Shown here: positions 23,559 through 31,332 of the stretch, in pieces | Numbering within the stretch: position 1 is the first letter of the stretch | Layout: each line of letters starts with the position of its first letter | NCBI GenBank assembly: GCA_900314595.1 | Contig: OMVW01000013.1 | Coordinates: 1-37,358, forward strand | Source of the DNA: an uncultured Dialister sp. | GTDB lineage: Bacteria; Bacillota; Negativicutes; Veillonellales; Dialisteraceae | DNA length: 37,358 bases | Reading direction: 5' to 3' | The notes under the pieces: generated by a model | What the model was told of the DNA's origin: nothing | Databases searched by the model: none | What the model saw: the letters and a program-made list of their open reading frames with translations, nothing else | Translations under genes and position numbers: made by a program

Positions 23559-24572
23559 ATGAAAAGCTTACTGAATAAGTCATTTCTGACCATGCTTGAC
23601 TACACACCGGAGGAATTCGATTATTATCTGACTCTCGCCGCAAAGCTGAAGAAGGATAAAAAAGAAGGCAAGGAAATAAAGATGCTGAATGGCAAGAACT
23701 TTGCCCTCATTTTCGAAAAGGATTCCACCCGTACCCGGTGTGCTTTTGAAGTGGCTGCCCGGGATCAGGGCGCCGGCACCACCTATCTGGGACCTACGGG
23801 TAGCCAGATCGGCAAGAAGGAATCCATCGCCGATACGGCCAGGGTTCTGGGTTCCATGTTTGAAGCCATCGAATTCCGGGGCTATGCGCAGAGCGCAGTG
23901 GAAGAACTTTCCGCCAAGGCAGGGGTCCCCGTATGGAACGGTCTGACCGATTATGACCATCCCACCCAGACTCTCGCCAATTTCCTCACTCTGAAGGAAC
24001 ATTTCAAAAAGCCGCTGAACCAGGTTTCCTATGCTTACGTAGGTCACGGCCAGTCGAATATGGCCCATGCCCTCATGGCAGGCGCAGCCCTTTCCGGTAT
24101 GGATTTCCGCATCATCGGGCCAAAGCAGTTCTTCCCGGAGCCGGAATTCACCGCCAAATGCGAAGAAGTGGCAAAGAAGACAGGAGCCACTTTCACCTTT
24201 ACCGATGATCCCGTCGAAGGGGTGAAAGGCCTCGATGTCATTTATACCGGTGTCTGGGTGACCATGGGCGACCCCTATGAACTCTGGGGCGAGCGAATCA
24301 AACTCTTCATGCCTTATAGAATTACGATGGACATGATTAAAAATACAGGAAATCCGGATACCGTCTTCTGTCACTGCCTCCCCTCTTTCCACAATACGGA
24401 GACAAAAGTGGGAAAAGACATTTATGAACGTTTCGGCCTGGATGGCATCGAAGTGACAGATGACGTATTCGAAGCCCCCTTCTCCCTGGCTTTCCAGGAA
24501 GCGGCCAACCGGCTCCCCACCATTAAAGCAGTGATGGTAGCCACATTTGCGGAATATCCGCTGGACAATTAA
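23559..24572 (+). CDS. argF: Ornithine carbamoyltransferase
   Basis: ArgF makes citrulline from ornithine and carbamoyl phosphate. The 337-residue protein has the carbamoyl phosphate motif STRTRCAFE, the DHPTQTLANF segment, an ornithine-loop region (DVIYTGVWVTMGD), and the catalytic HCLP in CHCLPSFHN. The frame is open upstream to 23421, but the family start MKSLLNKSFLTMLDYTPEEF, with a GAGGT ribosome site, fixes the ATG at 23559. The 141-bp gap after the M20 gene holds no repeat element and no hairpin I would call a terminator. Confidence 0.96.
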   Translation: MKSLLNKSFLTMLDYTPEEFDYYLTLAAKLKKDKKEGKEIKMLNGKNFALIFEKDSTRTRCAFEVAARDQGAGTTYLGPTGSQIGKKESIADTARVLGSMFEAIEFRGYAQSAVEELSAKAGVPVWNGLTDYDHPTQTLANFLTLKEHFKKPLNQVSYAYVGHGQSNMAHALMAGAALSGMDFRIIGPKQFFPEPEFTAKCEEVAKKTGATFTFTDDPVEGVKGLDVIYTGVWVTMGDPYELWGERIKLFMPYRITMDMIKNTGNPDTVFCHCLPSFHNTETKVGKDIYERFGLDGIEVTDDVFEAPFSLAFQEAANRLPTIKAVMVATFAEYPLDN

Positions 24573-24589
24573 GAAAGGAGAGACCATGT

Positions 24590-25558
24590 ATGAGTAACGC
24601 GCCAAAAGTTTTCATCGTAGGAGAATCGGGGACTACGGGTCTCCGCCTTCATGACCGTCTCTCCGAAAGAAAAGATATAGAGCTCCTTCACCTCCCTGAG
24701 GAAAAGAGAAAAGATATAGAAACCATCAAAGAATTTGCCAAAGAAGCGGACCTCATGTTCCTCTGCCTGCCCGATGCGGCATCGAAGGAAATCGTGGAAG
24801 CAGTCAAGGGAATCGACATCAAAATCCTCGATACTTCCACGGCCCACAGAACGGCAGACGACTGGGTCTATGGTTTCCCGGAACTTTCGAAAGAGCAGAA
24901 AGAAGCTATTTCCAAAGCAGACAAAGTGGCCGTCCCCGGCTGCCATGCCTCGGGAGTCATTGCCATCCTCTATCCTCTGGTTCATGCGGGAATCCTTCCC
25001 ATCAACTATCCCCTCCACTGCATATCGCTCACCGGTTACTCCGGCGGAGGCAAGAAAATGATCGGCGAATATGACAAAGGTGGAAATACAGGACTTCTCG
25101 CTCCCCGTCAGTACGGACTTTCCCAGAATCACAAGCATCTGCCGGAAATCATGAAAGTCTGCCACCTCTGCGAAAAGCCCCTCTTCTCACCCATCGTGGA
25201 CGATTTCTATGAAGGTATGCAGGTGACCATCGGTTTCCACACCCATTTCCTCCAGCTCCCCTGCGGGCTGCCGGGAGAAATCGAAGCCGACGATTTCCAG
25301 ATGATCCTGAAGAAACATTATGCAGGAGCCAAGCTCATCAAAGTTTCTCCCCTGTCTCTTGACGAAACGAACGGCCTCTTCCTTTCGGCCAATGAAAATG
25401 CAGGAAAAGACAGCATGACCATCAATGTGGCAGGAAACGATGACAGAGTGCTCGTCATTTCCTCCTTCGACAACCTCGGCAAAGGCGCCTCCGGAGCCGC
25501 CATCCAGTGCATGAATATCATGCTGGGAATGCCGGAAGAAACGGGACTGGTTCTGTAA
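24590..25558 (+). CDS. argC: N-acetyl-gamma-glutamyl-phosphate reductase (type 2)
   Basis: ArgC reduces N-acetylglutamyl phosphate to the semialdehyde with NADPH. At 322 residues, with N-terminal VFIVGESGTTGLRLHDRLSE and the catalytic cysteine in AVPGCHASGVIAILYP, it fits the short type 2 subgroup. AAAGGAG precedes two overlapping ATGs. The first (24585) reads ATG TAT GAG TAA, a 3-codon mini-ORF that overlaps the true ATG at 24590 in another frame. It starts 18 bp after argF. The stop codon is followed at once by AHE-19. Confidence 0.93.
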   Translation: MSNAPKVFIVGESGTTGLRLHDRLSERKDIELLHLPEEKRKDIETIKEFAKEADLMFLCLPDAASKEIVEAVKGIDIKILDTSTAHRTADDWVYGFPELSKEQKEAISKADKVAVPGCHASGVIAILYPLVHAGILPINYPLHCISLTGYSGGGKKMIGEYDKGGNTGLLAPRQYGLSQNHKHLPEIMKVCHLCEKPLFSPIVDDFYEGMQVTIGFHTHFLQLPCGLPGEIEADDFQMILKKHYAGAKLIKVSPLSLDETNGLFLSANENAGKDSMTINVAGNDDRVLVISSFDNLGKGASGAAIQCMNIMLGMPEETGLVL

Positions 25559-25561
25559 AAC

Positions 25562-25620
25562 AAGTGGTAAGTGGTAAGTGCAGGTGGCGCGCAGCAAATT
25601 CAAAAGCGCGCCATTTGTGA
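25562..25620 (+). repeat. AHE-19: 7-bp array and hairpin inside the arginine operon
   Basis: AAGTGGT, AAGTGGT, AAGTGCA leads into GGTGGCGCGC; hairpin GGCGCGC (25586-25592) / GCGCGCC (25606-25612) is followed by ATTTGTG, not a strong T-run. It fills the argC-argB gap, so it may be an mRNA stabiliser, a processing site or a partial terminator. Confidence 0.7.
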
Positions 25621-25640
25621 AATATAAAAAGGGGAACTCT

Positions 25641-26495
25641 ATGAATACATCCAATGCGGTACGGGCGAAGATTCTCACCCAGGCCGTACCTTACATCAAA
25701 GAATATACAGGCACCTATGTAGTCGCAAAATACGGCGGAAATGCCATGACGGACCCGGAGCTGAAGAAATCGGTGATGCAGGATATCCTGCTCCTCCGCC
25801 TCGTAGGGGTCAATGTGATCCTCGTCCATGGAGGGGGTCCGGAAATCAATTCCATGCTGAAAAAGCTTTCCATCGAATCCCATTTCTTAAACGGCCTCAG
25901 GGTGACTGACAAAGAGACCATGGACGTGGTGCAGATGGTTTTAGCCGGCAAAGTCAATAAAAGCCTGGTAGCCGACCTGACGGCCCTCGGCGGAAAAGCA
26001 GTAGGCCTCTGCGGACTGGACGGAGGACTCATCAAAGTCCACCAGCAGGATGAAAAACTGGGCCTTGTGGGCGAAATCGATGAAATCAATACGGACCTTC
26101 TGGAAGACGTACTGGAAAGAGAATACATCCCTGTCATTTCCTCCATCGGAATCGATGAGGAAGGCCATGCCTACAATATCAATGCCGATACGGCAGCCGC
26201 CAAAATCGCAGCAGCCCTCAAGGCAGAATCCATGGTAGTCATGAGCAATATCAATGGAGTGCTGAAAGACCCGAAAGATCCCGATTCCCTCATTAAAAAA
26301 ATCACCCTTTCCGATGCGGAAGCCCTGAAGGCTGACGGAACCATTGCAGGCGGCATGATTCCGAAAGTGGACTGCTGCACCCATGCGGTAGAAGAAGGGG
26401 TAAAGAAAGTTTTCATCATCAACGGGGAAATCCCCCATGCCATACTCATTGAACTGCTCACCGATGAAGGGCTGGGCACCATGTTTACGAAATAA
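25641..26495 (+). CDS. argB: Acetylglutamate kinase
   Basis: ArgB phosphorylates N-acetylglutamate, often the arginine-inhibited step. The 284-residue protein has the amino acid kinase motifs YGGNAM near the N-terminus, the glycine loop VHGGGPEIN, NINADTAAAKIAAALKAE and GGMIPKVDCC. The frame opens at 25578 inside AHE-19, but GGGG and the ATG at 25641 give the usual start (MNTSNAVRAKILTQAVPYIK). The N-terminal helix before the core is of the kind found in arginine-sensitive hexameric forms, so feedback inhibition is plausible. Confidence 0.95.
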   Translation: MNTSNAVRAKILTQAVPYIKEYTGTYVVAKYGGNAMTDPELKKSVMQDILLLRLVGVNVILVHGGGPEINSMLKKLSIESHFLNGLRVTDKETMDVVQMVLAGKVNKSLVADLTALGGKAVGLCGLDGGLIKVHQQDEKLGLVGEIDEINTDLLEDVLEREYIPVISSIGIDEEGHAYNINADTAAAKIAAALKAESMVVMSNINGVLKDPKDPDSLIKKITLSDAEALKADGTIAGGMIPKVDCCTHAVEEGVKKVFIINGEIPHAILIELLTDEGLGTMFTK

Positions 26496-26505
26496 GGAGA
26501 TCCCC

Positions 26506-27675
26506 ATGAATACCTTTGAAAAAGATTCCACATACATCGCCCATATTTACAGCAGATACCCCGTGTGCTTCGTCAGCGGGAAAGGTTCCCATCTCTATGA
26601 TGACAAAGGAAAGGAATACATCGACCTGGGAAGCGGGATCGGCGTCGATATTTTCGGCATTGCCGATGAAAAATGGATGGAAGCGGTGACAAAACAGCTT
26701 CACACGCTGAACCATGTTTCCAACCTGTTCTACTCAAAGCCCATGGCCGATCTGGCCGAAATGATCTGCAAAAAGACAGGCATGGAAAAAGTCTTCTTCT
26801 CCAATTCCGGAGCCGAAGCCAATGAATGTGCCATCAAAGGGGCAAGGAAATATTCCAATGACAAGTATGGAAATGGAAGAAATACCATCGTCACCCTCAT
26901 CAATTCCTTCCATGGACGGACCATGGCCACTCTGACCGCAACCGGTCAGGACGTCTTCCATCACGATTTCGACCCCTTCCTCCCGGGTTTCCTCTACACC
27001 CCGGCCAATGACCTTCCCGCATTCATCGAACTCTGCGAAAAACACCCCGAAATCTGTGCAGTCATGGTGGAAACCATCCAGGGAGAAGGAGGCGTTCACC
27101 CGCTGGAAAAGGAATTTTTCGAAGGAATCAACAAATACGCCCATGAACATGACATCCTTCTCATCGTGGATGAAGTGCAGAGCGGAAACGGCAGAACGGG
27201 CAAACTCTACGGCTATATGAATTATGACGTAGAGCCCGATATCGTTTCCACCGCCAAAGGCATCGGCGGAGGACTGCCGCTGGGGGCCACTTTCTTTAAT
27301 GAAAAGACAGAAAACGTATACACCCCGGGCTCCCACGGCTCCACCTTCGGCGGAAATCCCATCGCCTGCGCAGGAGCTATTTCCATCTACCAGCGCCTCG
27401 ATGACAAACTGATGGCAGAAGTCGCTGAAAAAGGAAATTTCATCAAAAAATCCTTCGAAGGAGCCAAAGGCGTCAAATCGGTGGCCGGAATGGGCCTCAT
27501 GCTCGGCATCGAACCGGAAAAACCGGTAGGAACCATCATCCCCAAACTCCTCGAAAAAGGAGTCGTCGCCCTGACGGCAAAAGAAAAAATCAGACTGCTC
27601 CCGGCCCTCAATATTCCCATGGAAGATCTGGAGAAAGCGGTTTCTATCATCAAAGAAGTGCTGGCAGAGGATTGA
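26506..27675 (+). CDS. argD: Acetylornithine aminotransferase
   Basis: ArgD is a class III PLP aminotransferase that makes N-acetylornithine. The 389-residue protein shows the cofactor phosphate motif FSNSGAEANE, the FHGRTMATLTATG segment, the PLP-contacting Asp of LLIVDEVQSGNGRTG, and the Schiff-base lysine in STAKGIGGGLPLG. It starts 10 bp after argB with AAGGAG before the ATG. It is the last gene of the operon; AHE-20 and then a clear terminator follow. argJ/argA, argG and argH are not in the window. Confidence 0.95.
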   Translation: MNTFEKDSTYIAHIYSRYPVCFVSGKGSHLYDDKGKEYIDLGSGIGVDIFGIADEKWMEAVTKQLHTLNHVSNLFYSKPMADLAEMICKKTGMEKVFFSNSGAEANECAIKGARKYSNDKYGNGRNTIVTLINSFHGRTMATLTATGQDVFHHDFDPFLPGFLYTPANDLPAFIELCEKHPEICAVMVETIQGEGGVHPLEKEFFEGINKYAHEHDILLIVDEVQSGNGRTGKLYGYMNYDVEPDIVSTAKGIGGGLPLGATFFNEKTENVYTPGSHGSTFGGNPIACAGAISIYQRLDDKLMAEVAEKGNFIKKSFEGAKGVKSVAGMGLMLGIEPEKPVGTIIPKLLEKGVVALTAKEKIRLLPALNIPMEDLEKAVSIIKEVLAED

Positions 27676-27684
27676 GACATCTGT

Positions 27685-27790
27685 CGTGGTTCGTGGTTCA
27701 TGGTATGTGGTCTGTGGTTTGTGAAGGATATGGTTCCCTTCGGGAACCAATCTCATAAAGCGGCTTCGCCGCGGGCCTATGGCCCTGCTG
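27685..27790 (+). repeat. AHE-20: subfamily B element after argD
   Basis: TGGTTCG, TGGTTCA, TGGTATG, TGGTCTG, TGGTTTG, TGAAGGA keep a 7-bp period from about 10 bp after the argD stop. Hairpin GGTTCCC / GGGAACC (27732-27748), then a second, GCGGC / GCCGC (27760-27772), as in AHE-4 and AHE-11. Confidence 0.65.
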
Positions 27791-27827
27791 ATGGATTGCC
27801 CCATGCCGCAGCTTCAAAGTGCGCTTA

Positions 27828-27866
27828 AAAGACCTCTTTCTGTGAGACTCATGGAAAGAGGTTTTC
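27828..27866 (+). terminator. Terminator of the arginine operon
   Basis: ACCTCTTTC (27832-27840) pairs with GAAAGAGGT (27854-27862), followed by TTTTC. Confidence 0.75.
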
Positions 27867-27934
27867 TTTGCGTTTTTTGGCAAGCCATGGAAAGGTTTAA
27901 TGAAAATCTAATAAAATAAATCCTTCTTTTTGTA

Positions 27935-28273
27935 CTATATGGACAGAGACAAGGAAAAAGGCCAGAGCCAGTCCGCTGAAAGTCCTGCATCCCGGGAAGG
28001 ATGGAGGCGGAAAAGCTTACATGTAATTCCGGGTCCCTGCTGCGCAGCTTTCCATTTCCACATTATGTAAAAAACAAACGAAAATCCTTCGGTACAAACC
28101 GAAAACAACGACAAATTTCCCAATCCTGACAATGATTCACGAGGTGCATACGTTTCGCATACGATTTCTGCGGTCGATTGAACAGTCCTGAGGAAGCGGG
28201 ATTGTCCCCTTCGGAAAACCCGAAAGATTTTCTATTGCCTCCAAAAAGGCCCGAGTCCCTCGGGCCTTTTTTT
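27935..28273 (+). ncRNA. Candidate structured RNA (B), up to about 330 nt
   Basis: The upstream end carries TTTTTGTACTATATGGACAGAG, nearly the same as before small-RNA candidate A. The span has several hairpins (GTTTCGCATAC-type, CCTTCGG) and ends in a strong terminator, AGGCCCGAG / CTCGGGCCT followed by seven T (28247-28273). No reading frame of note is present. I looked for marks of RNase P, tmRNA, SRP RNA and common riboswitches and found none. Confidence 0.35.
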
Positions 28274-28324
28274 GCGTGGCAAAAACTCCGGCGTTCTTGA
28301 AAAAATAAAAATCCGCCAATTCCC

Positions 28325-28412
28325 ACGCCTGTGCACAGCCCCCATAATAATTCATCGCCGCATCAGCGGCGATACCTTCCCGCACCCCGAACGCCCCGGC
28401 CGCCCCGATTTC
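28325..28412 (-). repeat. AHE-21: 9-bp array plus hairpin
   Basis: On the minus strand ATCGGGGCGG, CCGGGGCGT, TCGGGGTGC, GGGAAGG is followed by hairpin ATCGCCGC / GCGGCGAT (28354-28373, TGAT loop), then ATTATTATGGGGGC and TGTGCACAGGCG. Confidence 0.65.
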
Positions 28413-28482
28413 TCGAAATTGACAGTTCAGCGGCACGCCGAGGTGGGGCTAAGACCCGAATACCGTAACTGACTCAAACCAC
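28412..28482. repeat. Dispersed 70-bp module, copy 2
   Basis: It has the same order of words as 9408-9482: TCTCGAAATTGAC, GCCGAGGTGGGGCTAA, CCCGAATACCG, ACTGACTCAAACCA. Both copies abut the array end of an AHE element. Confidence 0.5.
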
Positions 28483-28534
28483 AGTAACTGCAAAGAGACT
28501 CCATTCCTATTTCCCCGCCTGGCTAAAAAATCCC

Positions 28535-28564
28535 TTGACGAAAAGACGCAAATAATGCTATATT
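28535..28564 (+). promoter_or_regulatory. Promoter of the T-box-metQ unit
   Basis: TTGACG (28535-28540) and TATATT (28559-28564) with an 18-bp spacer, just ahead of the T-box leader. Confidence 0.7.
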
Positions 28565-28574
28565 GTATCCAACT

Positions 28575-28828
28575 ACATACAGGCGAAGATGAGAAGAGTA
28601 AGCATTCCGAAACGGTAAAGAGAGCCCCCGCCGGTGGGAACGGGCACGGAAACGATTGCTGAAGATGGCCTCTGAGCCTGCCTGCCAAACAATTAAGCAG
28701 GCCGGGAATTCCCGTTACAGATGAGAAGTATGATTGTACTTCATAAGGCTTTTCCGGCGACGGGAAAGTAAACATGGGTGGTACCGCGAACAGAATCCTT
28801 CGTCCCAGTGGGCGACGGATTTTTTTAT
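28575..28828 (+). promoter_or_regulatory. T-box leader, probably tRNA-Met responsive
   Basis: The T-box sequence TGGGTGGTACCGCG is at 28775-28788, followed by terminator AATCCTTCGTCCC / GGGCGACGGATT with seven T (28793-28828). Stem I features are present: an AGTA motif near 28597, AGAGAG and GGTGGGAA in the distal region. A GAAG-ATG-G segment puts ATG at 28665-28667 in the position expected of the specifier, so uncharged tRNA-Met would turn on the downstream methionine transporter gene. Confidence 0.9.
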
Positions 28829-28856
28829 TTCCAAAAATCATGAGGAGGAAGAAATT

Positions 28857-29690
28857 ATGAACTTCAAAAAGGCAATCATCGCATCTCTCGCAGCCGTTAC
28901 CGCTGTAGGTTTTATCGCAGGCTGCGGAGACCAGAAAGCACCGGCCAAGTCCGCTGCCGCATCCGCTTCCAAAGCAGCCACCATTAAAGTCGGCGTATCC
29001 CCCGTTCCCCACGGCGAAATCCTTGCTTCCGTCAAAGACCAGCTGGCTAAAGAAGGAGTCAACGTGGAAATCGTCGAATTCACCGACTATGTACAGCCGA
29101 ACCTGGCCCTCAACGATAAATCCCTGGATGCCAACTATTTCCAGCATAAACCGTACCTGGATGAATTCTGCAAGGCAAGAGGCCTGAAGCTCGTTTCCAT
29201 CGGCCAGGTCCACCTCGAACCGATGGGCGTTTACTCCTCCAAACTGAAGGATATCAAAGCCCTGCCGGACGGCGCTCATGTAGCCATCCCGAACGACCCC
29301 ACCAATGGCGGCCGTGCCCTCCTCGTCCTCCAGTCCGCAGGACTCATCAAACTGAGAGACGGCGCACCGATCACCGCTACCCCGCAGGACATCGCTTCCA
29401 ACCCGAAGAACCTGAAATTCTCTGAACTGGAAGCTCCGCAGCTCCCGAGAGCCCTGGAAGATGCCGATATCGCCGTCATCAACATGAACTTCGCCCTGGA
29501 AGCCAAACTGGATCCGAAGAACGCCATCTACATGGAAGGCTCCACCTCTCCATATGCTAACGTCGTAGCCGTACGCGAAGGCGACGAAAAACGTCCGGAA
29601 CTCCAGAAACTCATGAAAGCCCTGAACAGCAAAGAAGCCAAAGATTTCATCGAAAAGAAATACAAAGGCTCCGTCAAGGCAGCATTCTGA
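28857..29690 (+). CDS. metQ: Methionine ABC transporter substrate-binding lipoprotein MetQ (NlpA family)
   Basis: The 277-residue protein binds methionine for a MetNIQ importer. It has a lipoprotein signal: MNFKKAIIASLAAVTAVGFIAGC with the lipobox cysteine at residue 23. The mature part carries NlpA-family segments VGVSPVPHGEIL, VEFTDYVQPNLAL, LDANYFQHKPYLDEF and AIPNDPTNGGRALLVL. GAGGAGGA precedes the ATG at 28857. It lies directly under a T-box, which fits methionine uptake. No metN or metI is adjacent and a terminator follows, so it must work with components encoded elsewhere. Confidence 0.93.
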   Translation: MNFKKAIIASLAAVTAVGFIAGCGDQKAPAKSAAASASKAATIKVGVSPVPHGEILASVKDQLAKEGVNVEIVEFTDYVQPNLALNDKSLDANYFQHKPYLDEFCKARGLKLVSIGQVHLEPMGVYSSKLKDIKALPDGAHVAIPNDPTNGGRALLVLQSAGLIKLRDGAPITATPQDIASNPKNLKFSELEAPQLPRALEDADIAVINMNFALEAKLDPKNAIYMEGSTSPYANVVAVREGDEKRPELQKLMKALNSKEAKDFIEKKYKGSVKAAF

Positions 29691-29702
29691 TTTTTTAGAA
29701 AT

Positions 29703-29734
29703 AAAAGCATCTCTCTTTGGAGAGGTGCTTTTTT
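29703..29734 (+). terminator. Terminator of metQ
   Basis: AAAAGCATCTCTC pairs with GAGAGGTGCTTTT around TTTG, followed by TTC. Confidence 0.8.
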
Positions 29735-29767
29735 CGTGGGAAAAATGGGAGGGAACGGGTAATAGAT

Positions 29768-30172
29768 AATGGCTGAATCCCGAAAGGAAACTCTCTTGCA
29801 GGAAACCGGACATTTTGTTAATGGGTGATTGACCGCAGGCTTCATTCCGAAAGGAAACCCTCTTCCAGGAAACCGGACATTTTGTTAATGGGTGATTGGC
29901 CGAGAGCTTCATTCCGAAAGGAAACTCTCTTGCGGGAAACCGGACATTGGGGTTAATAGGCGATTGACCGCAAACTTCATTTTGGAAGGAAACTCTATTG
30001 CAGGAAACTGTACATTGAGGTTAATGGGTGATTGGCCGCAAACTTCATTTTGGAAGGAAACTCTATTGCAGGAAACTGTACATTTTGTTAATGGGTGATT
30101 GGCCGAAAGCTTCATTCCGAAAGGAAACTCTCTTGCAGGAAACCGGACATTTTGTTAATGGGTGATTGGCCT
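29768..30172 (+). repeat. 67-68-bp tandem repeats, locus 3 (six units)
   Basis: Units begin at about 29781, 29848, 29915, 29983, 30051 and 30118. Each holds GGAAACTCTCTTGCAGGAAAC, then GGACATT, TTAATGGGTGATTGG and a GCTTCATT end. Two variants alternate: CCGAAAGG with ACCGGACATT, and TTGGAAGG with ACTGTACATT. This is the longest and least diverged of the four arrays. The length changes between 67 and 68, so frames are not kept and it is not coding. Confidence 0.85.
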
Positions 30173-30173
30173 A

Positions 30174-30417
30174 AAGATGCGAAGTAGATGATGGGGCTGA
30201 CTGACGAAAAATTTCCTGGACAATTGCCTCTATCCAAAAGCGGGAAGGCTCCCCTCGCGAGGGGAGCTGTCACGAAGTGACTGCGGGGACGGCCTGTACC
30301 TATGAGAAAAAACTCAGCCGGCACCATCGGGAGCCAAAGGCCCCATATATACTCTGCGGCCGTCAGGCCGCCACCTTCACGAATCACGAACCACGACCCA
30401 CGAATCACGACCACGAC
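30174..30417. repeat. Composite repeat D, copy 1, ending in AHE-22
   Basis: GAAGTAGATGATGG, CTGACTGACGAAA, GACAATTGCCTCTATC, a CTCCCCTCGCGAGGGGAG palindrome, CTGTCACGAAGTGACTG, GACGGCCTG, then CGGGAGCCAAAGGCCCC lead into AHE-22 (30339-30417, minus): units GTGATTC/GTGGGTC/GTGGTTC, hairpin GCGGCC / GGCCGC (30356-30371), TATATATGGGG. The same order recurs at 31513-31743. Confidence 0.75.
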
Positions 30418-30450
30418 AAATGACAAAAATCGTAGGCCAGGACAGTTTCG

Positions 30451-30547
30451 CCCCCATATATACTTTCGCCGCAAAGCGGCGCACCTTCCCGACAGCCCCG
30501 ATCATCCCCGAGATTCCCGACAATCCCGATTCAAAAGTTTTATCATT
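30451..30547 (-). repeat. AHE-23: 9-bp array plus hairpin
   Basis: On the minus strand AACTTTTGAATCGGG starts units TCGGGATTG, TCGGGAATC, TCGGGGATG, TCGGGGCTG, TCGGGAAGG. Hairpin CGCCGC / GCGGCG (30468-30482) is followed by AAAGTATATATGGGGG. It is almost identical to AHE-26. Confidence 0.7.
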
Positions 30548-30676
30548 TGCTTGTTATCACTTGCTTAAAATATTAAACTATTTAAGCAATCCCACCCCCT
30601 CCCCTTGTAATTTCCGTATTTTATGTTACACTATGGATAATAATGAACATTTAGTACAATAACGAACGGAGAAATC

Positions 30677-31237
30677 ATGGACCGCAGACAGCAGAAAACA
30701 AGGGCCGCCATTTTCAATGCGTTCAGCGCCCTCTTGTCGGAAGAACCCTACTCAAAAATCACCATCCAGGAAATCATCGACCGTGCCAATATCGGCCGGT
30801 CCACATTTTATGCCCATTTCGAGACGAAGGACAGCCTTCTGGCCGAAATGTGCCGTGAACTTTTCGACCATATCATCGAAGGCGTGCTGAATGACAATAT
30901 GCCCAGCGACATGCACTTCGCGCCGGGCGTCCGGGACCCCGTCTTCTGCCACCTGCTCCAGCACATCAAGGCCAATACGAACCACGTCCATGACCTTCTC
31001 ATTTCCGAAAGCAGCGATATCTTCATGCGCTTCTTCAAGATGGCTTTGACGAAACTGATTTCCACCTACGTCCTCACCGATGGAGAACCCACCTGCGGCG
31101 TGCCGAGAGCCTTCCTCCTGAACCACATCACCGGAGCCTTCGTGGAAATGGTCCAGTGGTGGGTCAGACGCGACATGAAAGAAAGCCCCGAAGAACTGGA
31201 CCGCTGCTTCCAGGCAGTGATTAATCCGCTGTTATAA
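30677..31237 (+). CDS. TetR/AcrR family transcriptional regulator
   Basis: The 186-residue protein has an N-terminal TetR helix-turn-helix (residues about 8-55; KITIQEIIDRANIGRSTFYAHFETKDSLLAEM) and a C-terminal ligand-binding part of the TetR_C type with two tryptophans (VQWWVRRDM). Ligand and targets are unknown: there is no transporter or enzyme gene beside it, which is unusual for this family. The gene is boxed in by repeats on both sides, with composite repeat D on each flank in the same direction. Weak promoter-like boxes lie in the AT-rich 60 bp upstream. Confidence 0.85.
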   Translation: MDRRQQKTRAAIFNAFSALLSEEPYSKITIQEIIDRANIGRSTFYAHFETKDSLLAEMCRELFDHIIEGVLNDNMPSDMHFAPGVRDPVFCHLLQHIKANTNHVHDLLISESSDIFMRFFKMALTKLISTYVLTDGEPTCGVPRAFLLNHITGAFVEMVQWWVRRDMKESPEELDRCFQAVINPLL

Positions 31238-31264
31238 ATTTGCTGTTTCAACTCTATATAGAAA

Positions 31265-31295
31265 GGCAGCTTCCTGTGCGGGGAGCTGTCTTTTT
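31265..31295 (+). terminator. Terminator of the tetR-like gene
   Basis: GGCAGCTTCC pairs with GGGGAGCTGTC, followed by TTTTT. Confidence 0.75.
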
Positions 31296-31332
31296 AGTTC
31301 ATAGTGAGCAGCTCGCAGTTCACGGGAGGTCA

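Noticed and set aside
27935..28273. Assignment of the structured region as RNase P RNA, tmRNA or SRP RNA
   Set aside because: The conserved words of these RNAs (for example GAGGAAAGTCC of RNase P, the TTCGA end of tmRNA, the GGAAGGAAGCAGCC-like SRP core) are not present.
28449..29912. A 487-codon minus-strand frame across metQ and its T-box
   Set aside because: It is antisense to a clear MetQ gene and leader and has no family features; it follows from the codon bias of the real gene.
29892..30115. Open reading frames of about 68 residues on both strands through the 67-bp repeats
   Set aside because: Unit length alternates between 67 and 68 bp, so the frame is not kept from unit to unit; there is no ribosome site and no recognisable protein.
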